Positions 1-11,900 are shown, numbered from the stretch's first letter. The stretch is DNA of 64,000 nt from Amaranthus tricolor (GCF_026212465.1 NC_080063.1:18584797-18648796), one strand, 5' to 3'. Translations and numbers: made by a program. The notes: a model not told the origin generated them from the letters alone.

Positions 1-420
1 ACACTCCACCCCCACTGGGATCAACCCCACCATCGCCACTACTACTCGAAATCAGCCCAATTCCCAACTCCCACTAAGATCAGCCAAACCCCCACCCTTT
101 TTGCAGCCAAAAGAAGCCTCCACCCCCACTGAAATCAGCCTTACCATTGTTAAGCACCACTCAAAACCACCCCAACCCCAAACCCCCACTAAAATAAACT
201 CAACCCCCACCCTTTTCGCAGCCAGAAGAACCCTCCATCCTCACTAGAATCAGCCCTACCATCGTTAAGAAACAATTGAAAGGGCGGGGGTTGGGCTGGA
301 TGGGAGTGGTGGTGGCTCTGGTGGTTGTGTGGCTGGAGGGAGAAGAGGTGGGGAAGGTGGTTAGGCCGGGGTGGTAGTGGCTGGGTTGGGGTGGAAGAAT
401 CGGTGAGGGAAATGGTTTTG
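1..420. repeat. C-rich tandem repeat followed by G-rich block
   Basis: Bases 1-265 are C-rich and contain at least two diverged tandem units of about 116 bp. The phrase ACCATCG/ACCATTGTTAAG recurs near 27, 143 and 258, and CCCCCACCCTTTT recurs inside each unit. Bases 275-410 are G-rich, and their reverse complement resembles the C-rich units (CAGCCCAACCCCCGCCC). The whole is thus a loose inverted arrangement. No reading frame is supported. It could be a decayed proline-rich coding sequence or the end of a transposable element cut by the window edge. Confidence 0.5.
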
Positions 421-3088
421 AGATTTTGTTCTTTTATTTAATTTTACTTTTTATTTTGAGCAATGAGTGATAGTTGAATTAATTCTGGCCAATGAGTAAT
501 AGATGGAATTATTTTGAGCAAATTTTTCTAAAATTTTATTTGAATTAGAACAAATATTAACTTTTCTAAATAAGGTCCTAACATTAAATATCATTTACTC
601 AGTCTATTGTATAATTTACAAAGTTATATATTTTTGCACCACTTATATTAGGATAGAACTCATACGAGTGAAGAGTAGTAGACAAAATCACAATGATCGA
701 GAATATAAATGGGATCAAGCACTATAATTTAGTTATATCCTTTGACAAGAACCGGCTAACAAGTTAAATGTGTATGAAAGTTTTGGTAAGTTAATGGCAA
801 GATATAATCAGAACCACATAATTCATAAATCAAAAAAGTATCATCTCTATTTCGGTTAAAAAATTGAAAACAATTAAATAAAGGGGTATCTTCGAGTGAA
901 TATGGTGGTCAAACGGTAATTGATCGGAAAACCATTGATTACCTGAAAATAAACACTAACAACCCTGGGTGAATTCCCGGGGCGGTGCCATCGACACCCA
1001 AGTTAGTTCCCACGTATAAGCTATATGATGTAGTGTAGTATTTTTAGAGAGATAATGTTTAGTTTTGGTTAATGAAAATATCTCCTCCTCCTTAACTTAC
1101 CATAAGAATAGGTAATATTTAATGACGAAATCGCTATCATAAGAATAGAAGAAACAATTGTCGACAGGGAGTCAACACATTATTCTCTTTTGAGAAAGAA
1201 GGCTAGAAATTAAATATCAATAGCGGTCGTCTTGAACTTGATCCTGTAATTGTACTCGCAATCTTGTCTTTAATTTAAGCATATTTTATATATTGCAATT
1301 AATGTATGATTAGAAAAAATTTTGTAAAATAGGATCTTGTTTGAATCGTCTAATCAATAAATATGTGTTTTAATTTCACAATCTTTAATTCGATTCGACA
1401 GTCCAATCTAAATTTAATTTGAAATTATGAAGAGATACTCAAATCCAACTTGAATCAAATATGAACAATTTGATTTCAAGTATCGTGACTTATTTATCAT
1501 TTTTCTTTGAATGATGTTTATCATATTATTTTTGCAATCATGTTTTGGATAATTTTTTCAAGATTCAAATTAAATTTAAACTCGACCTATAACATAATGA
1601 AGATCGAGGAATTGAATTGGCTACTAAGTCAAATAATAACATACTTTGAGAGAAAAATCATAGTGAACACAATATTTACTATAAGTACATATCGTATGAA
1701 TGTCGGGTGAAAAAGTGATGCGTTTATGAGAAAATGATAGAAATACGTGTATGTCAAGAAATGATAAATTTTTTTAAATTAAATGTTAATGAAAATTTTT
1801 AAAAAAATATATAAATTATGGCCAAAAATAGAGATATACCAAAATTTGATAAATGGACTAAAATGGAAAAATGTAAAAAAACTTAAAACCGAGCATATAT
1901 CAATATCAATTTCTTAAAATGGAGGGAATAAATCTCAAAAATAAAAAGAATGGAGTGAATAAATCAAGTTGGAAATTGAAGTTGCAATTCATTTGCAAGT
2001 TGCAAACTTAAGTGCACTACCCTTTCAGGCACATTTGCCAGTTGAGTAAGTAACGCTGACATTTTTCCTAACTACTAGTGACAACGACCTTATCAGTTAG
2101 GATTTAAGAGTGTCATCAATAAAAATTGTCTAGAATAATTTCATTTATTATCTATTTGCTGTGAATATATTCATTTAATATCTATTTGCTGTGAATAATT
2201 CTTTTTATTAATTATTTTTAAATAATTCAATTTTTGTATATTATTTGCTGACAGTATCCCTTTTATATTTTAACCGATTAATGTAGGTATCTACTAGCCG
2301 TTACACTCACTTCTTCTTCCCCTTATGCTTCTTCGTTGGTCTTACCCTATACTTTTCTTTCGTGTCAAGTACCTATAGTAGTCGAATATGTTCTGTTATA
2401 ATACCAATTAAAAAGCTTATAATTTCAACTAATGTAAAACACAATTAACCGAAAAAAAAATTGAAAGTTTTGAAAAAGAAAATAGGGAAAAGATGAAACA
2501 TAAATAGATACCTTTGATGATAAACAGAGGATAAATGACAATGAAAATCGAGGGAGAAAAATAAAGATTGAAAACCACAGATAAAATTTGAAAGAGGAGC
2601 ACGAGTGATTTATGTTATGAAAAAATAAAATATAAATTGAAAATAAAAATTAAAAAGTTAAAAGTAGCACGTGACAATCACAAAATTCAATTATTTTTTT
2701 AATTTATAAATTAGGCATACTAAACTTGAGATCTCTCTTGTATAAAGGGTGTCAACTAAGAATTTGTGTTGGATCAAATTCAAAACCCATTTAAATTCAC
2801 CATCACTTTGTAAGACAAACGCATCAAATTTTTTCAAAGTTCTCAATAAACATCATTAAACATCTGGAAATTATACGTCTTTTCATTAATTAAGAACATT
2901 TTTTACGTTTTTTGAATTTACTCTTTGTCAGTTTAGGGGGATATTTTTTCAGTCTTTTGCATAGTATCTCAAATAAAAAGATCATAAAGTCTCTGCAATT
3001 CATTAAGTACACTTTTAATTGATTAAGAACACTTTTTTACACTATTAGAATTTTATCGGTCAATTCAGGCGGAAATTTGTTCAATTTT
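421..3088. other. AT-rich intergenic DNA, no gene seen
   Basis: No open frame of convincing length or composition is present. A moderately GC-rich patch at 955-1010 (around GAATTCCCGGGGCGGTGCC) stands out, but I could not assign it to a family. The last few hundred bases are presumably promoter and 5' UTR of the DUF506 gene downstream. Confidence 0.5.
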
Positions 3089-3148
3089 ATGGCAAATTTG
3101 AATTGGATGTTGAGAAGATTAAGAAGACGAAGAAATTGGATTATTTAG
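3089..3148 (+). promoter_or_regulatory. Possible uORF upstream of the DUF506 gene
   Basis: An ATG at 3089 opens a 19-codon frame rich in Arg (LRRLRRRRNW) that ends at TAG 3146-3148. It lies about 70 bp upstream of the first in-frame ATG of the DUF506 coding sequence and in a different frame. If the transcript starts upstream of 3089 it would be a uORF that lowers translation of the main frame. Alternatively the TTTATTTAG at its end could be a splice acceptor. The transcript start is unknown. Confidence 0.3.
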
Positions 3149-3221
3149 GGTTGAATATCTGGTGACTTTGAGGTTTGTTCGTATAGCAAAGGTTTATACA
3201 ATACAGACTGAGGTCGAAAAT

Positions 3222-6200
3222 ATGGAGGTTAGGGTTTGTAGTCCAGCTGGTGATATATGGAGGAGAAATATTGCTGTAGGTAGTGGTCCTGGTGGAGGAG
3301 GTGAGAGAAAGTACAGTCATGAAAGCGAGCATGATTTGGCGGTAATGGTGAGCGATTTTTTGGAAAATACTGGAAGCTATGGTGCTGATTCTTGGTGTAG
3401 TAGTGATAGAGAATCTGGTTTCTCCGATCTTCATCACCTTGCCGATAAGATTTCGGTACTTTTCTCTTCAATTTGATAATTTGAAATTATTTGGTTCAAT
3501 TTTGATTATATATAGTTGGAGAGATTGATTTTTATTAATTTTGATGGAAATGCTTGATAGCTATAGGAATTTGATTAGTATGTTATAGAATATACTTTAC
3601 AAGAATGTTGAGCTAAAGAAATGAATGAAATTTAACACTTTGATGATTCTTTTAAGAATAATGAGAAATGAAATTTGATTAAAAAAAGGTTCATTGTTCT
3701 GGTCTTTAGTCTGTCTATTAATGAACTTCGTTTATTGAGCTGCACAGCGATTTCTTTTAAAAACTAATTCCCTACTGTTAGTTTTGCAATTTGGTGTGCA
3801 AGTTTGTATTGAACAACAAATTTTAGTTTACAAGTAAGACCTGAACAATTGTCTGAAATTTGATGAGCTTTGGAATTCTTTTTTTGAATAAATTTGATTG
3901 AAATGGTTGGTAATTAGTATATGATTTTTGGACTGGTCTGTTTAGGTATACTGCTTTTCTTAAGTTTTGATAGTTGTGTTTCTTACCGAAACGGTCAGAA
4001 TTTCCAGGAAGTTACTTGAATAAAATGTTGACGTGTGAATTTTGGAGAAGTTGGTTGAAAAGGAGGGATTTACTTATGTGCTTGCATAGCCAAATTTCCA
4101 GTTTTAGGGATTATTACATGTAACTTGTTTGAAATACCATGTTTTCTATAATGATATTTTTAATTGCATTAAAAGAAGCTCCATTGATTGCATATCTGGG
4201 TACTTTTTTGTTTCTGTTCATGATGCTCTATATTTGGAAGGAAACGCTAGCAATATAATTGGTTTTGGATATGAAGTACTATACTGTATCAATTATGGAT
4301 GTGTAATTAGATTTAAAAATGAACATTTGCGGGATTATGATAACAATTTTTGCGTATATTGCATTGTAAAAATATCGATTGTACTGTATCGCCACCATAT
4401 CATGAGAACAATATACATCTATGTTGCCAAATTTCCATTTAGAAGGAGTCTTATGTGTGAAATTACTTTGATGTATTTCCTCCGATTTTTTCAGTTGCTG
4501 CCGCCCACTCTTTCCTCAAAAGCCAAAATCTTTTTAGTTTGAAGTACATTCTATAGTTATATCTAAAATTGCATTTAGATGCAGCTTCATTGATTGTGTA
4601 TTTGATTTTTTTTTGTTTATGTACCTGATTTTCTGTATTTGGGGGTGAATGCTGTCAATATGATTAAATATCTCAAATTTGGACGAGTAATTAGCTTTAA
4701 AAATGAATATCATGTGGGAGCTGATGTCTCTCACGATATAATTTTCTCATTCCATTGCTTGTATTGTATGATGACAACAATTTTTTGTATATAGTATAGT
4801 ATTAGTTTTCCTATACATGGAAATTTTTTATATATGTTTTGTTGTCGTTGTGCTGTTCTTCAAGCGCTCCTTGGATCAGTATGAGAGTGACCTGCAGGCT
4901 GTGGTTCAGTGTCTCTTACTTTCGATGGGTGGAACTGATTTTCAGCTTGTCAAGACTGGTATATGTAATGGGAGCTGTATCCGTTATGCTTTGGCGAAGC
5001 TTCTCAAATCATCGGGATACAATGCTTCTGTCTGTGTTTCAAAATGGCAGGGATGTAACAAGGTTCCTGGAGGTATAAATCATTTCTTCAATTCTTATAC
5101 AAAAATATTGTTTTGAGCATTGTAGTTGTACTTCTGTTATGTTGATATTTACTGTATTTTTAAGTTGTATAACAATCAAATGATCAATTATGGCTGAATA
5201 ATTTTTTTTTCAAACTTTTTAGCACCCTTTTCCGTGTGGTTCATGGTCTGTTGCCTGTTTGAACTAATGGATTGCCTAACTGTACTCTTTTAGGTTTACC
5301 CATGAATTGTATCAAATGTCGCACGCTCCACTTTGTTTACTCCCATATAGTCATTTTCTGTTATTTAAAGCTTCTTTTCTTGCTGTTCTTATTTGATAAT
5401 TTGGGAGGGGCAGGAGTTTATAGAGATGAAAGGATTTTACTGTGGATAATTTAGTACTCCTATTACGGCCGGGATGTTGATCGATGGAAGTACATCTGTG
5501 TCTTATGTGTTTTATGTTGCTTGAGTGGGCCGATGTAATTCATAGTTAAGGGTGGCTGAATTCGGCTCAACTAGTTTCTAATGCTGGGAAAAAGGAGATC
5601 AAACATGCAGGCTGTAAATTTGAAGGAATGAAGTTAACTTGGTCTATTTGCACAACATGCTAATCCAGTTTCTATCTATTATGCCCTGATTTTTTTATTC
5701 ATAATCATTTTCACTCCCTAGCTGAAAAAAATTGTTGGTTTTCAAAACTCTTGCCGTCAAACACTGCAAAACGATGGGGAACTACCATATTCTTCCATAG
5801 TTAGTTGATGCAAACTAATTAGTTTCCCTTTGGTCCCCTTAAATGAAGGTGATCATGAATATATTGAAGTGGTGAATTACTTAAATGATGGAAGCATGGA
5901 ACATGTGATAATTGACATTGATTTCCGAAGCCACTTTGAGATCGCCCGAGCTGTTGAATCCTATGACAAGATTTTAAAATCTCTTCCTGTTGCTTTTGTT
6001 GGCTCATTGACGAAATTAAAACAGTTTCTTCAAGTTATGGCTGAAGCTGCCAGCGTTTCTCTGAAGCAGAATTCTATGCCACTTCCTCCATGGAGATCCC
6101 TCGCTTATTTACAAGCTAAGTGGCATTCGCCTGATCAGATAAGAACTACCCCGGAGGAACATACAATAAATTGCTCTTCAATCACCAGCCATAAACAATG

Positions 6201-6312
6201 CTATGGTCTATTAAGGCAATTGCAGTCTGCCCTTCAGTCGGAAATTGGAGCCGATCGGTTATTGAAGCCTTTAAACGCTGATAGGACAACCTCTGCATTC
6301 AGGGCTCTTTAA
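3222..6312 (+). CDS. DUF506 (PDDEXK-like) family protein, 3 exons
   Basis: Exons 3222-3455, 4865-5072 and 5849-6312 have GT-AG borders and join in frame (phases 0 and 1) to about 301 residues, a normal family length. What is seen: an acidic segment with DLAVMVSDFLE, then LDQYESDLQAVVQCLLLS, the block LVKTGICNGSCIRYALAKLL, the KWQGCNKVPGGDHEYIEVV junction across intron 2, IDIDFRSHFEIARA, and WRSLAYLQAKW near the C-terminus. These are the hallmark blocks of plant DUF506 (PF04720), a family related to PDDEXK nucleases but without proven nuclease activity. Some Arabidopsis members restrain root-hair growth. The start is uncertain: the conserved N-terminal RFxRxxxxY-type motif is encoded upstream of the ATG, at 3162-3221, in an open stretch with GTG but no ATG. 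Otherwise the gene looks intact. Confidence 0.88.
3456..4864 (+). repeat. Intron 1 of the DUF506 gene with an internal direct duplication
   Basis: Two segments of the intron, about 4130-4350 and 4540-4760, resemble each other in the same orientation, offset by about 410 bp. Shared phrases include AAGCTCCATTGATTGCATAT versus CAGCTTCATTGATTGTGTAT, and TAATTAGATTTAAAAATGAA versus TAATTAGCTTTAAAAATGAA. No coding signal is seen in either. It is best read as an old tandem duplication inside the intron. Confidence 0.5.
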
Positions 6313-7719
6313 GCTGTATAAGCTACAAAAGTTTTTGCTGCGGGAATTGTGATTTACGTTGAGATACTTTTTTTCCATTTTTTTTCTAAACCTTACAAAA
6401 ACCCAATTATTTTTCCCGATATTAAACAACAATCGTCATTTGACATAAGATGTGGTAATGTTCTATGCTGATTGAGACTATCCTATGGCAATGTTTCACC
6501 TTTACTTGGGTGTGCGATGATAATGAAAACCAGGAGTACATGTAGCAAACCCCATGATATTGGAATCGATGTTTTGGTACTGTTATGATTTGGCGACAAT
6601 CGTCAAGGTGATCGCTCAGGACCTCAACCACATCATATTGGCTATTGGCTTTCATTCCACGTTCAGAGCTCTGTGTATGTGTTCTTGTATCTCATTATTG
6701 GGAATCCCTTTTGTACTGAAGCATCCTTGATTCTTTTTTTTTTTATTGCGATTCTTTTCCCTTTGTTTTTGATACCATCAATTGTATTCCTGGACCGTCA
6801 TTTTTAGGTTCCCAGGAAATTTTGTTACTTTTTAAAGAATATAATCTTCATTTACTAATTTATTTATTCGTATTTTGATTTCTTTTTGGGAATGTACATA
6901 ATGTTCATTTTCAATGACAGTCTTGTCAATAAAGTTGGCAGTTGATTCACGTTATTCACACAGTGGTTTGTTTATGGAATGGGATCTAAGTAAACGCGTT
7001 AGGTTAAGTTAATCGTAAACTACGCAAGTTCGTAAAGAACAAAGATCGACAAATTTCTTTACTCAAAAAAAAAAAAAAAAAAAAGATTGACTTATTTGTA
7101 CTCTACCTTCAAGATTGGCTGCCAGAGTAATAAATAAAATAAAATAAAATATTTACAAATGGCTGTATTTACTTTTGTATTAGGATGTCCATTATTTGAC
7201 AAATATAACATACTTTTTTCGTTTCAATATACTTGTTATATTTGATTTTTTACGTATTTTAATATATTAATTTTAATCATTTATACATTAAATCATTCAC
7301 ATTTAAAAATTATAAAAAATTAACCTTATAAAAATATGAGATTAAACAACACAAACACGATCTCGATTGACTATATTTCTTTTTGCTCATTAATCTCAAT
7401 ATATAAAATAATAGATTTCTATTATTTTTTCTATACCAACAAAAAACTCAAATAGTAAATTAACTTTATAGTATATATAGTTTCAAATACCAAAATATAT
7501 CAACTAAATTGAAACTATAGAAGTAATTAACATATATCGATTACAACTCATCAATGTAAATGATTGATTAATATTTGTAATATAATGTTGAGAAAAAGAA
7601 AAAAAACTGTTGGCTTGGAGTCAATAACAATTTACTTTTATAAATAAATGTCTTAAATAAAGTTGTTAAAATTAAATTTATTTGTGATGTAAAGCAATTT
7701 TTAAAAATATTTACCCACA
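6313..7719. other. 3' flank of the DUF506 gene, no further gene
   Basis: The first several hundred bases are the likely 3' UTR (T-rich runs near 6370 and 6735). A 21-A run lies near 7065. Around 7203-7440 the sequence loosely resembles the Stowaway-type MITE interiors elsewhere in the window (TTTCAATATACTTGTTATATTTGATTT), but terminal repeats are not clear. No open frame is convincing. Confidence 0.4.
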
Positions 7720-8367
7720 CTTCAATTCGACAAATAAAGTTATCTTACAACAATTTGCAACAGTAAATGGGAACTTGATTCTTTCAAAAATAACCTCAAA
7801 ATATAAGCTTAGCTCAATATTTTAGTGAGTAGAACCAACTTTGCATACTCAATACAACTCGTGAACAAGCTTAATAAATTATACTCACGTTTAATTAAAA
7901 CTTTAATTTGGTTTTACAGAAATTAATGATACATACTTATACATATCAAAAATAAAATACAAACTAAAAATAATTGATTATTAAAACAAATACAAATGAG
8001 ATGTTTAATTAGAATAGAAAATATTAACTTTTTTTTCAAAAATTAACTCAAACTCTGAAAATTGAGCCAAAAAATAATAGTTCTTCTGAATCAATGATGC
8101 TAATAATATTTGGTCCTAACTCCTAAAAAATAATTTACCCTAGGAGATTAAAAAATTAAACACAATTATAATAAATTAAAATAGCAAATATTTAAAAACA
8201 TAAGATATATGAAGTAAAAGTGTTTGAATTATGTTTAAAAATAAAAATTCAACACAAATTTCAACAAACTAAAATAAAAATAAAAAACATTCATGTTAAG
8301 AAAAGATCATAAATTGAATTGTGATTGACTATAAAATAGATTCATTATGTAATAATCGATAACCATT

Positions 8368-8445
8368 TGACCTGGGTGGATTCGAACCACCAATCTACCA
8401 GGTGAAGTTACCTGGTTGCTCTTTCCGATTTAAGCTAACAGGCCA
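8368..8445 (-). tRNA. tRNA-like gene, isotype unclear (copy A)
   Basis: On the minus strand 78 nt fold as a cloverleaf. There is a 7-bp acceptor stem (TGGCCTG with CAGGTCA), a D arm GCTT/GAGC, an anticodon stem CCAGG/CCTGG and a T arm GGTGG-TTCGAAT-CCACC. Internal pol III promoter boxes are present (A-box TAGCTTAAATCGG, B-box GGTTCGAATCC, perfect). The anticodon loop between the CCAGG/CCTGG stem is 8 nt rather than 7, so no anticodon can be assigned safely. There is no T-run terminator right next to it. It could be a decayed tRNA, a SINE head, or a tRNA-like processing signal. The same structure occurs in copy B. Confidence 0.45.
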
Positions 8446-10790
8446 TCAAACAAGATGTACTTAATTTTACATAACATATTATAGATTTACTAATAACCCA
8501 GGAGTAATTTCATTTAAGCATGAGTAGCTTAGTCCGTCCCATACAAAATGGGACATATGGGTCAAAAAACTCGTTTGTCGAGCCAAATGTAAGCAATTTC
8601 CATGAGACAAAATGAATTTGACCAAGTATTTCATTAGGACAACACCAAGGTTAATACGATTTCACTATTAGCACTAATAATAATAGTACAGACCTTAAAG
8701 GCTTAAACTATCCTACAATACCTGTATCCCTTAATGATCAAAAAACTTGTCCTAGAATGCTAATGAATAGTTTTTTGTTTTTTGTTCACGAACTATCTAG
8801 CTGGTTTTCCAGACATATTTTCACGGAAACTATTATCAAAATTATAAATGATCAACTGAAAAAATTACTTTCTATATAATACATCTATCCCTCTAATTTA
8901 ACCCTTATGGAAAATGGGTGAACCTCTTTCCCTATGATTTTACCCGTAGTACATCTATCCCTCAAATTTTTACACCTAATGCAAAATGGGTGAAGATCTT
9001 TCCCTATCATATCACCCCTCTGCAAAGTGGTTCAAATATAATAGAAAGTAGAATTAAATTAGTGTAACAGCAACCAAATACTAAGAGCGCAGATGATTGA
9101 AAAACCGAAAATGACTAATAATCTTCAGATAATACGACAACTTAGTTGAATATTAAGAAATCCTCACCACTGAACGAACAAATACTTGAAGACAGGTTCC
9201 AAAAGCTTCAATCCATAAGTTTCTCAAAACCATTCCATGAAACTAACAATCCAATCCGCAAAAAAACCAGAAACAAATTGCCACTATATAAACCAAAGTT
9301 AGGCAACAGTGAGCTCAAAACCTGATAAGCTTCCAAGAGAATAAACATTACATCAATAAAAACTGAATGTTGATCAAGAGATGTGCAAAGCTCCATCAAA
9401 GAGAAGCTTCCGGTTGAAAACAGAAATTAAGGATGCATTCAACTGTACATCAGTACCTCTTGCTATCCCTTCATCTCAATTGCTTATATACAGCATCATC
9501 TCAAAAGTACAGCAGCTCCCTGCTTAGGGTTGATCTCTCGAACTGAATTCAGCTGGCGATCCACGTACAAGAGCTAGCAAACTATACATTCAATCAAAAA
9601 CAATTTACAAAGCAATCTAACCTAGGCCTAAAATGACATCCCACATGGCTTACAATTGACAAGTCATCAGCCGCCTATGAGGATATCAATTGTACCATAA
9701 ACAGAAATCCTTGAAAGTAATAAAAGTTTAAGAACAATTAATTAAAAGAACTAAATAACTTAAGAACATGAATAAATTTGCGGGCAACAACAATTAGGAG
9801 CGATTTTGAGATTAGCTGCCGTGATTTAAATTGAAATGACTTCCGTAATAAAGATTGCAACCCCTCAATCAGTCAAATTAATGTTAAAACTAACGAACTT
9901 GTTTGTAAATCAACCTGCTACAGAGCCGGACATTATAGTAAATAGTAATAAATTAATTGGTCATCAGACATACAATTCTTGAATAGACTGAATATATTGT
10001 GAAAACCCAGCACGGCTAATATCAATTGATACATACTCCTTTATACCATGCAATTTAAACAATTTAATTTAAATCATTTATCACTAAAACATAAAAAATT
10101 ACAATATGTTCTGTAATTGTTTTTGCAAGACTCAGATTAGATTATCCAATAAATAATCGGGCTGACAAAAGCTAATCCAATCAGCTACCGCTACGTGAAC
10201 CTAATTCGAAATAAGTGGATTTGAGACTTGACCCGATCTGTTTATTAATGGTAATGGGTTGGATCGAGGTCAAATTTTAAAATTGAAACAAACATATATA
10301 AACCATTTAATTAAACAACTTAATTGTGAGTCAAATAAATAATTGTAACCTAAACTTAATTCATTTAATTTTTACTTCTTTTTCAGGGTAAACAAAAAAT
10401 AATCTATAAACAAAAATTTAAAATAAAGCCTACAAAATTATATATAATTAATATTAAATCAAAAACCATAAAATGAAACAAAACTATAAGCGAGTTCAGG
10501 GGTCAGAATTAGGTTGATCTGATCTGTTGCAGGTCAGATCAGAATTGTTATTTTCAACCCAATTAACTAAACGGGTTGAGTTTAGATCAAGGGGATGATG
10601 ACCCTATTTATATATGACCCGTATACAACCCAAGATGATCTATTTCATTGGGCTAATAGATACTTCTCTACTTGAGGTTAAGATATTAATGGCAAATGCC
10701 AAGTAAGCAGCTTCCACAACTATTACCGAAGAATTTATAAAAGCAGCTTATTTGGAAATATTGCGAAGTAGAATTTAACACAGAATATAC

Positions 10791-10872
10791 CTTTGTGTTG
10801 CTTGTACGCTGATGAGAAGAAAGAGCGGTGCAGTATTGAAACGATGTGATGCAGGTTGTGTTGTCTAATCAT
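10791..10872 (-). CDS. Possible first coding exon of a small duplicated gene (copy A)
   Basis: An ATG at 10872 opens 27 codons beginning MIRQHN, with an Arg/Ser-rich stretch HRSFFSSAYK. It runs into a canonical donor (AAAG^GTATAT). The matching exon in copy B is exactly the same length (82 bp, same phase, GTATAC donor) and encodes a related peptide (MIRQHN...RRSFYSSAFK). No indels occur here although the flanks contain several. The composition (basic and Ser-rich, no acidic residue) would fit a mitochondrial presequence, which is inference. I could not find a secure second exon; the segment near 10,005 (GTGCTGGGTTTTCA, conserved in both copies) is one candidate. Confidence 0.35.
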
Positions 10873-10950
10873 GTTAAAAGGAAATCGTAGGGATAGAGAG
10901 AAAAAGAAAAAAAAAAAAAAAAGGGGAAGAAAAGCGCAAGACACGACACA

Positions 10951-10990
10951 GGAGGAAGAGCCGGGCAAAAACCCCGTGCCATCTTCCTCC
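10951..10990 (-). ncRNA. Conserved hairpin in the duplicated transcript region (copy A)
   Basis: The minus strand has a perfect 9-bp stem, GGAGGAAGA with TCTTCCTCC, closing an inner CGGG/CCCG stem. In copy B (18541-18578) both stems survive although the loop differs, and the one arm change turns an A-U pair into a G-U wobble on the minus strand. It sits just 5' of the short coding exon, beside a pyrimidine-rich tract. It may be a structured 5' UTR element. It is not a recognised RNA family. Confidence 0.35.
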
Positions 10991-11040
10991 AAAAAACAAA
11001 AGGTTTATTTTTATTAACATGGTTGACCTGCCAGGCGAGC

Positions 11041-11900
11041 GCACCCAACAAGGCAAAGGTCGGATGAATTTTCTCTCACAATATTTTTCCTCTCCTCCCA
11101 CAAAAATACCACTTGATTCAAATCTAAACAACGAAAATCCAATACATAGTATTGGTGCACATACAAACCGCTAAAATTGTCTCCGATAAATCAACAGATC
11201 GCTCTTCGCCTTTATCTTCGAAAACACTAAAATATTTCCTTCCGCACGAGCACTGCCGACAGACAACTGTCCAGCCGTCTGATTGATCTGGGCCGGAATT
11301 CATCAGCACTGAAAAAAATTAAACAGATAAAAATGACATCAAGATCTGAAAGTTCTAAACAAAATTTCATGATCTGCAGCATATGTTCTTGCCCTAATTC
11401 AATATTCACATTGAAAAGGCACGAGCCAGGCATGCAGATGAATAATATAAAAAGAAAACGGGATAAAATCCTTTAATAATCAAATATCAAATAAGATGCG
11501 AAATATATATGAAAATCAAAGAAATCAATCAAATTTAGGAAAAAAAAAAGATAAAACAGGAAATACCTCAGATATGGAAACCTGATTCCTACTTTGTCAT
11601 CATCTCTTCCCAGTAATCGGAGCCTTTCCGATTCGACTCCTTGGATCGAAAGCCATACCAAATCAATTGTCGGGATTGAGCAGATATGAGGAATAATCCA
11701 CAGAACACTGAAGAAATTGATATGGAAACATAGATCGTCAAGAGATTGGTATGAATTTCGTGAAAGAAACGAACGATTCAAAGCATATAGGAGTAGATCT
11801 TAGAAATTCAGTAATCTTTAAGAGTTTTCAAGAGAGGAAGAGAGATAAGAATGGAATGGCTATTGTTTAAGAAAGAAGAAACGGCATTTATTGAAGAAAG
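11041..11900 (-). promoter_or_regulatory. Putative 5' exons and promoter of a duplicated minus-strand gene (copy A)
   Basis: Reading the minus strand, an AATAAATA-like TATA element near 11,890 is followed by a first exon ending at 11567 with donor GAG^GTATTT. An acceptor TTTTTTTCAG ends at 11309 and begins a second exon near 11308. Copy B preserves both sites (GAG^GTAATT near 19205, ATTTCAG near 18896). The first exon contains a short frame, DPRxRxGxxPxTGKR then stop, that is conserved between copies with third-position changes and two different stop codons; copy A has an ATG before it and copy B does not. The unit looks transcribed and spliced, but its product is unknown. Confidence 0.35.

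Noticed and set aside
4129..4542. 137-residue frame in plus orientation
   Set aside because: Lies within intron 1 of the DUF506 gene, AT-rich composition, no family features; its repeat partner at 4,560-4,760 has no frame.
6422..6655. 77-residue minus-strand frame after the DUF506 gene
   Set aside because: Antisense to the likely 3' UTR, no conserved blocks, no splice context.
11124..11309. Frame with a zinc-ribbon-like CRQCSCG
   Set aside because: Copy B breaks this frame with indels and loses the cysteines, so it is not conserved as protein; it is more likely part of a non-coding exon.
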